64,000 nucleotides of DNA from Polytrichum commune (taxonomy: Eukaryota; Streptophyta; Polytrichopsida; Polytrichales; Polytrichaceae), in contig OX485808.1 of the NCBI GenBank assembly GCA_950295325.1, positions 26,494,527 to 26,558,526 of the forward strand, written 5' to 3'. The position numbers and the translations under genes are program-made. The notes below the pieces were generated by a model. The model did not search any database. It had not been told where the DNA came from and worked only from the letters and a program-made list of their open reading frames with translations. Every line of letters begins with the position of its first letter. The stretch's first letter is position 1. Positions 11,371-21,180 of this stretch are shown in pieces.

Positions 11371-12649
11371 ACCCATATCACACTTGGAAGTATGTGATGA
11401 GCATCATTTCATTGCGAGTTCGACATTCGGTGCAAGAGGGAAAGCATGCTTGTTAGTATTGTAGAGCACTTTCAAAGGAAGACCACCAATTTTCATGCTA
11501 TTGATTCAATCCTCAGATTGAGAATAGTGCAAATCAAGGTTTGGTGTTTAGGATTTAACATGTACTAAGAAAATTCTACATGAGAAGAGCCATCTTCTAG
11601 TCATCCTTAAAACTCAAAGGGATTTTTGTCCGGAGTTGGTCCTCTATGATTTCCCATTAGTTGGAATCAATGATTTATTTCTACCTAGGGTGCATTCTCA
11701 AGGAAGTGTTCAATTTTGAAAGGTCGACCTATCAAGATTCATTCAAACTCAAACTCAATTGAGTAGCTTTTGGCATGCCAAAACGAGTTTGATCCACAAT
11801 GAATGGGTATAAGTTTAGAAATTCTTTGTGCAAACCTCCACACGACCTCCAACCATGCACCAAGTATGGAAGATGTTGTATGCAAAACAACCAATTTCCG
11901 ACCAAAAGCTCCATTGAGTTAAAGGATACCTCTATTGAACAAGGTTCAAGAGAATATCCGAGTCACTGTCTCAAGAGGATTTTGGGCATAATCAGTCAAA
12001 GTCCTAATGTTTCGAGATGCAATCGGGTATATGTTGTGATCTGGCAGTTTCCTTCATGAATTTGAGGTATATTCTATAGATGCCTCTAAAATGATCGGTA
12101 GTCTTCCTGAAGACTTGGACTCCAGCCGGTTATTTCTCAAACTCCACCAATTCACCAGGAACTAGCAGTTGGTTCTCTTCGTTCAGCGATTCAAGTCGTG
12201 CTTTAATAGCAAAAGCCATGTTAGGCTCCAAACATATAAACTCCCAATACCTGGTGCCCTTCAGGAGTTGAGAATGCTTGAAGTGCAAAGAGACTGGAAC
12301 AGTAGATGGGGGACTGTTGTTGACCATTGGTACCGGCCTGAAATGATGTCCCATGTGAAACTCCTCCCATCGGCCCTTCAGCAAGAATCGCTAAATTGCC
12401 ACTCTTCAATTGTGTTGTTATGATGTTCTCAATGGCCTTGAGAGCTTGTTCCTGAAATGCTGACCATGTTTAAAAAGATTTGTTACAGATTGAAACATGA
12501 TCCATCCGATGCCAGGTAGGAATCCATGTAGATTTTATATCCATCTTGCATTCACATACTCCGTTGGTCCCTCAAGCATAGTGTGAAGTGAACTTGGACC
12601 AGCTCCACCAATGAGAGTGCTTGAAGTTTACTGGTTACAGGTTCTCAGG
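11371..12649. repeat. Array block S, third copy, with a partial P block
   Basis: Bases 11,371-12,480 repeat 8,098-9,180, and 12,487-12,649 repeat part of block P. The junction at 11,371 joins S directly to block T. This shows an extra internal duplication in the first array unit that the second unit lacks. An 84-codon minus-strand frame at 12,130-12,384 is open but unrecognised. Confidence 0.65.
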
Positions 12650-14380
12650 GCCAAGTTCCATGTACCAGTCCCGGTCCGTTTTTTAAATGGGTGATGTCAC
12701 TCATTTTATGAAGGGGTACTTCTATGTGGGGTACCGGTCTATTTCAATTTCCTACTTTCTAACTAAATTTGGTGAGAGATAAGACATGACACTTTATGAA
12801 GGTCACCGGCAATGGAGATCATCATCATTTAATTTTTCATATTTGATTTGCACAACAATTTCCATACATTTATTGAATGAATTCAAAATTATGTGTTGTT
12901 GATATGCGTAGGTTGGTACTACTGTCATCTATGGAAATGTGTACATATATATAAGTGTATTGAAATTGTCATTGTACATTGTTTATAAGTGATTTTTGAT
13001 ACATTTCTTTTTATTCAACCCGACATGTAACATGGGCCATCATTAGTACATATTGACTAGAATTAAGATAACGGTAGTCTAGAATGAATTTAAAGTAAAC
13101 GTACATAGTTCTTTATTTTTGGGTCCATTCACGGTTGGGGTACTACTTTTGGGACAAAGGACTTAAGGACTATGTCGCATTGGATCTCTGCGTTTATCAT
13201 GATTTACTATTATTTGATCAATAAATTTTAAATAAATAAGTATGTAGTTCATAGGCTTTATCAAGAAAGATATTATTTCTTATTAAATAATCACCAATAA
13301 TGGATAAATTCCCTATGAAATGAGTAGATAAGTCATAAAACTTGTAAAGAGGTCATATGACTTGTTTGGGCCACATCAATGGCAATTTTTACTATTCAAG
13401 TGTACATCAGAGGTCAATTTTTTCCTGTTTTGCATCCTAATACCTTGGTGTAAGTGTCATGTGTCCATACATATATTTTTTAATGTCCAACTTTAATACT
13501 AAACGTTCATTTTTCATGTAGCTATGATTTTGTGTATTGTTGGCCATGTTTGGTGTCACTTGTAAAGTTATACAATTGGTATGCAATACATTTTTGGTTC
13601 TATTGGTACACACTTGAACGATGATTGTGAGGAAAAAAATTGGGATCGTTTCGATTAATTTTTGTTGTCCTTTTCATTCCTTGATCCTAAGGTGAACAAT
13701 TTTGACAACACCCATAAATGTCCTTTAAGGAATCAAAATGATATCTTAGATAACCCTATTCCTTGTAAATTAACTTTGTCGGTGTACTCAATATGGAGTA
13801 TAAAATGTAGGTATGATCCAAAATATGCTTCACAATACAAATCTAAGCACACCAAGTATGTGAAGTTATCTAAAATAGTCCTTTTACCGTTAGACACCCA
13901 AAAGTAGTACTCCAATCGTGAATGCCCCCTTTTGCGTTAATAAATTTGGAAAAATAACATGTATTTACATGGTTAAGGGTTTGTTACATGGTTTGTTGCA
14001 TGGTTTAGGGTTTGCCTCGTAGAAGAATTGAATTATTACAGAGGCGAGATTCCTCATGTGATTGTCAATATGTGGTTTAGCTTATTGACGCAATCCATGA
14101 ATATTTTTATTACTTTGGCCAAGATTGGGTAAAAGGCTATAGCAAAACAACCTAATTTAAAATTATAATTAATCTAAGAATGTTGAAATTTTTGATTAAT
14201 GTTGACTACATTGTAAATTTCAAGTTACACTAATTTTCAAAAATGAAATGCAAGAGTATGAACTATACCCAAGTGCCCCAGGTTTTGGTAAGTAAATGGC
14301 CTACTCACTGCCGGATTGTTCTTTGGGTAATTAGAGTGAGGCGAGCGACTATCAACATTGCATGTATTGATACATAGAGA
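12650..14380. other. Unique insertion in the first array unit
   Basis: AT-rich sequence with no counterpart in the second array unit. It separates a partial P block from sequence resembling 36,778-36,870. Apart from the inverted-repeat element at 13,121-13,929 I see no gene or terminal repeats that would explain the whole insertion. Confidence 0.5.
13121..13929. mobile_element. Element with about 33-bp terminal inverted repeats
   Basis: The left end GGGTCCATTCACGGTTGGGG is matched by the reverse complement of the right end, GGGGGCATTCACGATTGGAG. The match continues through TACTACTTTTGGG. The flanks are T-rich on both sides, so the duplication is ambiguous (TTT or TTTT). The short duplication and GGG start fit PIF/Harbinger, but this is not decisive. 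No transposase is present. Confidence 0.6.
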
Positions 14381-14965
14381 TTTTTTTAAGTTTATACCCC
14401 TAAATTGACACCTTCCTTAACTCATGTTTCAATGATTTCAAATCCTTTTTTGTTAGCTTCGTAATTGTTAAGTTGCTCAAGCTTCTAATGCTGCTCAAAT
14501 TAACTCCGATTGTGGTCCGAGATAAATAGCAAATCCTAATCGTGCCCGCAATCATTTGTCTCGTAATTTTAGAAGCTTAAATGACTATCTTATTCATTAT
14601 GAAGGTAGAGATTCTCATAGTCATTAAATGGTCATGTAGGCTTTCACAACATTGAACGATGGAAGAGTCCCCCCCTTATAACACCATATTGGAAAGCAAA
14701 GAATTTTTGATGTCGAAGCCAAATTGACACCTTTCTTAACTTATGTTTCAATGATTTCAAATCCTTTTTTGTTCTGCTACTCCCCCCTAAAATATTGTTA
14801 CATGATTTAGCACCTTTTCGTATTGTTGTTACATATACAAGATGTGTGTAAAGCAACCTTTAATAAGTGCAATAGACTTCTTGGGTCGAACATTGTTTGA
14901 CACAATAGGAATGTTTGATGTAAGACTTTCTTTGGTGGGTGAGTCTCGTGGATCCTAATGTAAAC
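14381..14965. repeat. Array block T, partial copy
   Basis: Rearranged fragments of blocks P and T. The stretch at about 14,500-14,640 matches 9,840-9,975, and 14,770-14,965 matches 1,495-1,680 and 38,170-38,365. No gene is visible. Confidence 0.6.
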
Positions 14966-15345
14966 ACTACACTAAATATGATATTTAGTGTGACCAATTC
15001 TAATTCTCTTGGTCCATACTAATTGTAAACCGCGGTATAGTGTCACAAACACTAAATGTTAACCCAACATTGACTGTCATTCCTGGTAAATTTATGGGGG
15101 AATTGAAGATTGACAGTATTGCAATTTTTGTCACTTACCAAGTAATTTTCCATCCAAATTTCAAACATCCATGACATAATTTCATCACAAGTTGCGGACA
15201 AGAGAAGGCATGGTTTTGGCCATTGGATGAAGTCATCCATCATCCGTGACAGTTTTCCGTCACCTATTCACAAGAAGTGTTATTTGAAAAGTTCCCATAG
15301 TGATATAAAATACCATATGACACTAAATATCATATTTAGTGTAGT
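14966..15345. mobile_element. Complete ACTACACTAAAT-family MITE
   Basis: A 380-bp element with about 26-bp terminal inverted repeats, starting ACTACACTAAATATGATATT and ending with the complement. Each terminus is itself nearly palindromic. The superfamily is unresolved: the ends recall CACTA elements, but no 3-bp duplication is visible. A TA duplication outside CACTAAAT is equally possible. It is the reference for the truncated copies elsewhere in the window. Confidence 0.7.
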
Positions 15346-15671
15346 ATTTTAATAAAATTGGGGTCTGCATTTTTACAAGTACAGTCTCACCTGTTTAGTA
15401 CGACACTCGTTTATACGACACCCTCGATATTACGACACGTTTTTGCGCAACCAAACTTTCTAGTTCAAAATTGCCTCTTTTATACGACTACGACACTCTA
15501 TGATACGACATTTAGAATCTCCGTTTTGTCATATTAAAGAGGTAATTAGGGCTAAGATTCCTTTCATCTATGTTTTGTACATCTAAAATACATTCATTTT
15601 CACTTGGGAACTACTTGGGAACTTGACTTATCATTGGGAACTTAATGATAATTAGGGTTACTAGTGTAGAA

Positions 15672-16789
15672 AGTACGCGCACATTCGGGCATTACCGGAA
15701 ATGAAATTGCCAATACACTAGCGAATGAAGGAACACTTAAGGGAAAACCATGCACAACACCCTAGATACACGCAACCCACCCCACCCCACCCCGTACTGG
15801 CTAGCCAGCTGCCCAACAGCCACACACGACGGAGCCATTTGCAACCTCCAAACATTCAGAACCAAAGAACATAGAAAGTGAGAATTTGTATTAGCGAAAC
15901 ACAAATTCCCATACATGGAAAAATGGTTATCCAACACTCAAATAAACCGAAACTTCTAGAAAAATGAAAGCATGACAGACGACCAAATCACTCAGACTCT
16001 AAAATTCAAATATGCACAATCCATGGATAATCACAGGTAGAATATATTTTGGCCCTTCACACACCAAAACCCCAAGTTGCATGACACAACAAAGCAATAC
16101 ATCTCATCACCCAAATGCTACAGGCCAACAAAAACACGAGGTTCTTCACATTAACTAACGCAAGCACTTTTAACAACAAACCACATGAACAAACAATCCC
16201 ATAGTGGCTCCTCAAATACACATGCTCACACTCAGTCTGCCAATGCCAAGCTAAACTAACGCCATACATCCTTTGCATTGTAGGAGCCCCGAACCAAACA
16301 CAAATACCAATCGCACCCTCCCCTACAACTCATTGAGCTCACATACTGCCATGACAAATTCCATGAACAGGCTCTCACACGTAAACATACCAAATATGAC
16401 CCACTAATTCAAAACGGTGGTTGGAAAACCAACCCCCTCGTTACTATCACAGCCAGAGTAGGAGGGGCTATACATGAACACTCAATTGATAAACTTACCA
16501 ACCTTAAAATCCCAAAACCCAACATCAATACTTTCATGAAAAACACACACCAAAATGCCATCAAATACCTCACATACCTTGTCCTAAACAAAAGAAAACT
16601 TGACGATAAACAAACACCCGTCCCCCAACCGTCATGAATTAGGAAACTACTAACACACCACCCACGCCCACCTCCCAAAGAGGAAAAATACCTTAAGTTG
16701 CATCACGGATAACCGTGATCAACATTAGGTTAATGGTCTCACATTCACGCCGGTACCTAGATACGGTCGTTATTTTTTCTTTTCTTTTC
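15672..16789 (+). mobile_element. 5'-truncated LINE, RNase H to 3' end
   Basis: The fragment opens inside an RNase H domain: from 15,674 it reads VRAHSGITGNEIANTLANEG, the C-terminal His-Asn-Asp-type region of LINE-encoded RNase H. Further down, several frames carry a degraded conserved tail (IEFTYCHDKF near 16,330 and NPLVTITARVGGAIHEHS near 16,425-16,480) with frameshifts and stops. It ends in a TTTTC-rich tail rather than poly-A. Target-site duplication TTACTAGTGTAGAA lies at 15,658-15,671 and 16,790-16,803. The tail resembles a PD-(D/E)XK-like nuclease layout, but that is inference. Inactive. Confidence 0.85.
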
Positions 16790-16829
16790 TTACTAGTGTA
16801 GAATGGACCTAGTTAGGGCTAGAGTGGCC

Positions 16830-17862
16830 TCCTTCTTATTCTTTTGTCAGATTATGAGCTTGAAGATGTTTATAGCATGGATGAGATTGGATTGCATCTT
16901 AGAGCACATCCTCATAAAACATTAATTAGCACAGGGGAAGGTGAAGGGTCGGAAGTTATAGAAGGAGTGTGTAACGCTTGCTCTTGTTGTTAATTCAATT
17001 GGGACTGATAAGTTGAAGTTGCTTGTGAGTTATACACCTAAGCAACCACGATGTTTTGGAAGGTGGCAACCTCATAAGAATGTTCGGTGGCACTCAAATA
17101 AAATAGCTTGGATGAATGGGGAAATATTTGAAGCTTGGATTTGGCAGCTCAACAATCAGTTGAAAGGCCAAAATCGAAAGGTGATTATGATTTTGGATAA
17201 TGCATCTTCACATGTTGTTAGCTCTGTCAAAATTGGTAAGTCTCGTGGTTTTTCAACCTTGGAATTGAGCAACATGACTTTGGTATTCCTTCCTCCCAAT
17301 GTTGCAAGCGTAGTTCAACATTTGGATCAAGGTATAATAGCATCTTTCAAAATTCAATACAAGAAAAAACTTTTGCAGTGGGTTTTATCACAATATGATA
17401 ATGCTACAATGAAGGACTTAAGGAAGGTGGTGCCCAACATCAGACAAGCTATCATGTGAATTATGAAGTAAGGAGTGAGTTGAATGAACAAGCAACCAGG
17501 TATTGTAGGAGGATGGCGTGTATATTACTTGCATCATGCAACGTTATTTTGCCCTAGTTGATGAAAGGGAGAAGAATAGAATGCAAGAAGAATCATATGA
17601 ACGTGGTGCTATGATTTCAAAGTTGCGATTGGGTGATGATGAGATGTCAATCAAGACTTACATTCAGATGGAAGGGGAAGACATTATTGAGATAGAAGTG
17701 AGTATTGACGAGTTGGTGGATGTTGCTTTGGGAATCAATTATGCACAAGGCTTTGATCTTAATGTTGATCTACATTCATTAAATGTGGATGATGTTGCTC
17801 CACCTGTAATATCGTTAAGTGATGCTAAACTTCTTGCATCATTGTTGTCTAATCTCGTTTAG
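16830..17862 (+). pseudogene. Tigger/pogo DDE_1 transposase, frameshifted
   Basis: DDE_1-family transposases cut and paste Tc1/mariner-like elements in the nucleus. The first acidic residue lies in SMDEIGL (about 16,875-16,895; the usual motif is DETG). A frameshift follows. The frame at 17,013-17,459 carries the second acidic residue in ILDNASSH and the third in VQHLDQGI. After a stop, a further frame at 17,518-17,862 supplies an acidic C-terminal tail. The DNA-binding N-terminus expected for Tigger is not found between the left end and the LINE insertion. All three catalytic positions survive, but the gene is broken. Confidence 0.85.
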
Positions 17863-18214
17863 ACAACTCTTCACATTTTGGTGTTAATTAAATATTATTT
17901 TTCAAAAGCTATTAAGAGATTTAGATAAGATGACAATTGCTAACTTGGGTAAGCAACACTAGAGATCTTTGAACTCCTATTTCAAGAGTTCTTGAAAATA
18001 CTTGTATTTGTTGCAGTTATAAGTTTTTATTTCATACAATCTATATTGCTTAAACTTGTTGTAAACATTTTTAAGCTCATTATGCTTATGTTTTTGTATT
18101 CCCTTGACAGTACGACAATTTTACGCCATTTGTCATATCAAAGAGAAGACGACACCTCGATATTACGACTTTGTTTGTGTTTCCCCAACATGTCATACTA
18201 AAGAGGGAGTAAGG

Positions 18215-18640
18215 TATTGTTCTATGGAAGAAATGTTATGTCCATCCTGTTTTAACAGCCACCTTGCTCAGGCTGTGACAGAGAGCCGACAGATATAGAT
18301 TCATTGGACGGCTGAGATGCCTCCCACGTCTCCCACGAGATGCTGTCAGTGGAGCTCAGGCTCCCAAGAAGGAAAGCCTACGTGGGTGATATTTCAGTGT
18401 GTTCTTCATGTTCTCCAACTTCTACTAATTACATTTCCACAACAAAACTCGTGTCGCCAGCAAATCTTTAATGAAGCATGATCATAAAACGGATTGAAAA
18501 TCGGACCTTTGTTAAATTGATTATAGTCATCACAAGTGCACGTTTGTTAACTCCTCAACTGAATACATAGGTCCTCCCACTTGTGTTCACAATTGAATGT
18601 GGAGCAATCAACAACATGTCCATCTTAGGCATGCTTACCT
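18215..18640. other. Relic of the membrane-gene upstream region
   Basis: The stretch from about 18,260 to 18,420 resembles 4,960-5,170: GAGAGCCGACAGATATAGAT, then GGACGGCTGAGATGCCTCC, then GGAGCTCAGGCTC. No membrane-protein frame follows. It looks like a decayed array fragment whose gene has been lost. Confidence 0.45.
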
Positions 18641-18868
18641 TATTCGACTATCTTGAAAAACAAACAAAATTATGTTATGCACTCACTGGGCAAAGCTTGA
18701 ATGCGAGAAGGAAGGAAAAAATGTTCGATAGTGCTAGTGGAAGCTTGGGCTACGGCCCAAGTTCCAAAGGAATTGGGGGCCCATCCTCAATTTTGAGGTC
18801 CCGATCCCATCTTGAGGGGTATCTTCAGGGTCGGGCCCATGCTTTGGGAGCAAAATTGGCAGTCCCCA
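18641..18868. repeat. Repeat block Y, copy 2
   Basis: Matches 2,346-2,552 and the two copies near 25,000 and 25,600. Its last nine bases (18,860-18,868) are the left target-site duplication of foldback element C. Confidence 0.65.
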
Positions 18869-20769
18869 TGGACGGATGTTAAACACCCCCCACAAACTTT
18901 TCAAGGGAGGTAGATTTGGGCAAGCGCAGCCCCCCATAAAGAAATCCAAATTTTTTGGACCCGACCATAAACTTCGACCCGCCCACCCAACTTCGAAGAA
19001 ACCATTGCCCTTGCATTCTTGAAGGCCACTTATCCACAAATCCCATAATGAGTGCACTTCACCTTCCAGGTCCAAAATCCAATATATATGTTCACTTCCA
19101 CTGAGTAAATTAGCATTTGACTGGGATTTCGTTTTCAAAGTGAAACCATCAATAAAGCATGTAATTTAAATTGGAAGTCAATAATATTACAAAACCCTCA
19201 CTAACACCAAGGTTATAATTCTTGTGACTCACCATTGAAAAAGGCCTTTGTTATTCTTAAAATGGAAATAAATTTTAATCTATTATTTTTAATACATGTA
19301 TTTTATAATATTTTGAATACCTTCTACTTTCACAAAGTATCCATACGCATTTAAACTAATTTCTGACATGGGATTTGCAGGTATGTAGTGTGATTGAATG
19401 TGATTAAATCTACGTAATCTTGATTAATCTTAGTAAAAACCAATTATATCCGCAAGTATGCTTACTAAAATAGTTAATTATAAAATATAGTTATTGGAAT
19501 TAATATATGGATTTCTTTCTAGGGGGCTGCCCTTGCCCGAATCTACTTCCCCCGAAAAGTTTGTGGTGGGTGCTTAACGTCAGGGGTGTTTTTTCACAAG
19601 GTCCCTAACATGTCTAGGGACATGTTCATAAAAAAAAAACATTTCCAGTGGACGGGTTCTTAGAAAATGAACCGGTTTTGGGACGTGTCAAATTCACTTT
19701 GGACGGGTTCTAAAAATAAAAATATAAAAAATATAAAAAATGGTAAAAATATCAATTACGTTATGTCATATATGACATGTGAATATAAGCATAATGCAAT
19801 CAAACTATTAATACCCAATCAAACTATCAATCTTGAAGTGCTTGATTCACATGCATACATTAATTCATTAACCACAAAATTTAGAACCTTTTTAACATAA
19901 TGTCAAAGATTACAATTGAAGGTAAACTTAGTAATTGAATAAGAATTAGTATATATAAACATGTTAAAAAATTTAAAAATAAAGAGCTACTTACCCTTCA
20001 AATATCTACTCATACATTGACCCAACAACTTACAAGCTCAACCCTGCAATTTGCTAGGGTTTAACTCGAATTGACAGAAATTTCCTGCACAGCCCTCGAA
20101 TCTGCACTCACCCCACAACAAAAGAGAGGAATAAGACTCTCAAGATTTAGGATGCTAATGAATCGAACATATGCAACTGAAAGCTAAAGCAACTGAGAGA
20201 CCGGTGAGAGATAACTTGATTGCAGTCGTCAAATGAACCGGTTGAGTTTGAGAAAACACCTGTTGAAGTTCAAGATTGCAGGAGAAGATTGTTCCAGCGG
20301 CACTCTTCAACTTCTTGAATTCGAGTTAGTTTCAAATGAACCGGTTGAGTTTGAGTGACTAAGTTTGAGTGACTGAGTCTAGTTCAGTTTCTCTGAACTA
20401 GTCTGTGGACAAACAGACAAAATGGGGCAGTGGCAGGCTGGCAAATTGGTAATTATAATAGAAAAAGCAGAAATGAACAAAGATAGTTAGATACTATTGT
20501 TTCCAAGTGGCAAGTGCACCAATCACATGCCGACATCTTTCGGGTTATCTTTATCGATTTGTTTTTTCCTTTAACCTTTTCATGGACGGGTTGGTTTAGA
20601 AATTACCGGTTTTGGGACGGGTTGTTTTTTCTTCAACCTTTTCATGGACGAGTTGGTTTTGAAATTACCGGTTTTGGGACGGGTTGCAATTTTTTTTGCC
20701 TTTCAATTCGAGGTTTTGGGACGTGGACGGGTAAAAACTTTGTGAAAAAACAGCCCTGCTTAACGTCCA
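18869..20769. mobile_element. Foldback Mutator-like element C (non-autonomous)
   Basis: The left end starts TGGACGGATGTTAAACACC. The right end, split by a hAT element, reads back as TGGACGTTAAGCACCCACC, and the match continues for about 75 bp. The flanking 9-mers CAGTCCCCA (18,860-18,868) and CAGTCCCGA (20,770-20,778) differ at one base. The left arm beyond about 19,010 is homologous to the arms of elements A, B and D, although the outer ends differ from theirs. No transposase is present. Confidence 0.8.
19581..20758. mobile_element. hAT non-autonomous element, copy 2
   Basis: A 1,178-bp element with ends CAGGGGTGTTTTTTCACAA and TTGTGAAAAAACAGCCCTG. It has an exact 8-bp duplication CTTAACGT (19,573-19,580 and 20,759-20,766). 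It shares both ends and the following 200-300 bp with the hAT elements at 4,166 and 29,016, but has a different, longer middle. It is inserted in the right terminal repeat of foldback element C. CAGGG-type ends and 8-bp duplications are standard for hAT. No transposase is seen. Confidence 0.9.
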
Positions 20770-20778
20770 CAGTCCCGA

Positions 20779-21180
20779 TGCCCTTACGAAGACATTTTTG
20801 GTAACTAAGGAATCAGGATCGTTTTAAGAAAGTCATGTTCACGTTTGCCAGCATGGCTTGGGGATGACAGGCAGCCGTTGGATGTAGATATGATGGACGG
20901 CGGAGATACTCCACGTCTCCCGTGGCTCCATCGGCTGTTAGTCAAGGTGCATTGGCTGTTAGTCAAGGTCCATGCTCTTAAGCGCCGGCCCTGCAAGCTT
21001 TCCTTAGCCGATGCTCCAAAACAACGGGTGATGTCATTCCCAAGATAGGATTGTGGAAAATAACACGACCTATTCTTCCTTCAGCTTTTTCCATCTTCAA
21101 TATGGATTGCATGTGAACTAGTCCACTCAATGATGTAAACTCAAGATTATGGATGGAATGCCCTATGCCTGACAAAGAAT
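20779..21180. other. Second relic of the membrane-gene upstream region
   Basis: Bases 20,779-21,010 match 4,890-5,120 (AACTAAGGAATCAGGATCGT, then the CCGTTGGATGTAGATATGAT stretch and the TCCATCGGCTGTTAGT stretch). The gene itself is absent and block Q follows at about 21,180. A 22-bp piece containing TTGGCTGTTAGTCAAGGT is duplicated in tandem at about 20,930-20,970. Confidence 0.6.

Larger units (their letters stand above)
15382..18214 (+). mobile_element. Tigger/pogo-type element, decayed
   Basis: The left end reads TA then CAGTCTCACCTGTTTAGTAC. The right end (about 18,190-18,214, followed by TTGT) matches its reverse complement with several changes, and a TA flanks each end. Both termini carry repeated TACGACA motifs. 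Inside are remains of a DDE_1 transposase in the right orientation and a LINE insertion. Subterminal CGATATTACGAC is shared by both ends. The element separates the two array units. Confidence 0.8.

Noticed and set aside
14966-15345. CACTA (En/Spm) transposon
   Set aside because: The ends contain CACTA-like letters, but no consistent 3-bp duplication was found, so the superfamily is left open.
16409-16678. Minus-strand frames in the LINE
   Set aside because: They are antisense to the degraded LINE tail, whose plus-strand translation shows the recognisable motifs.
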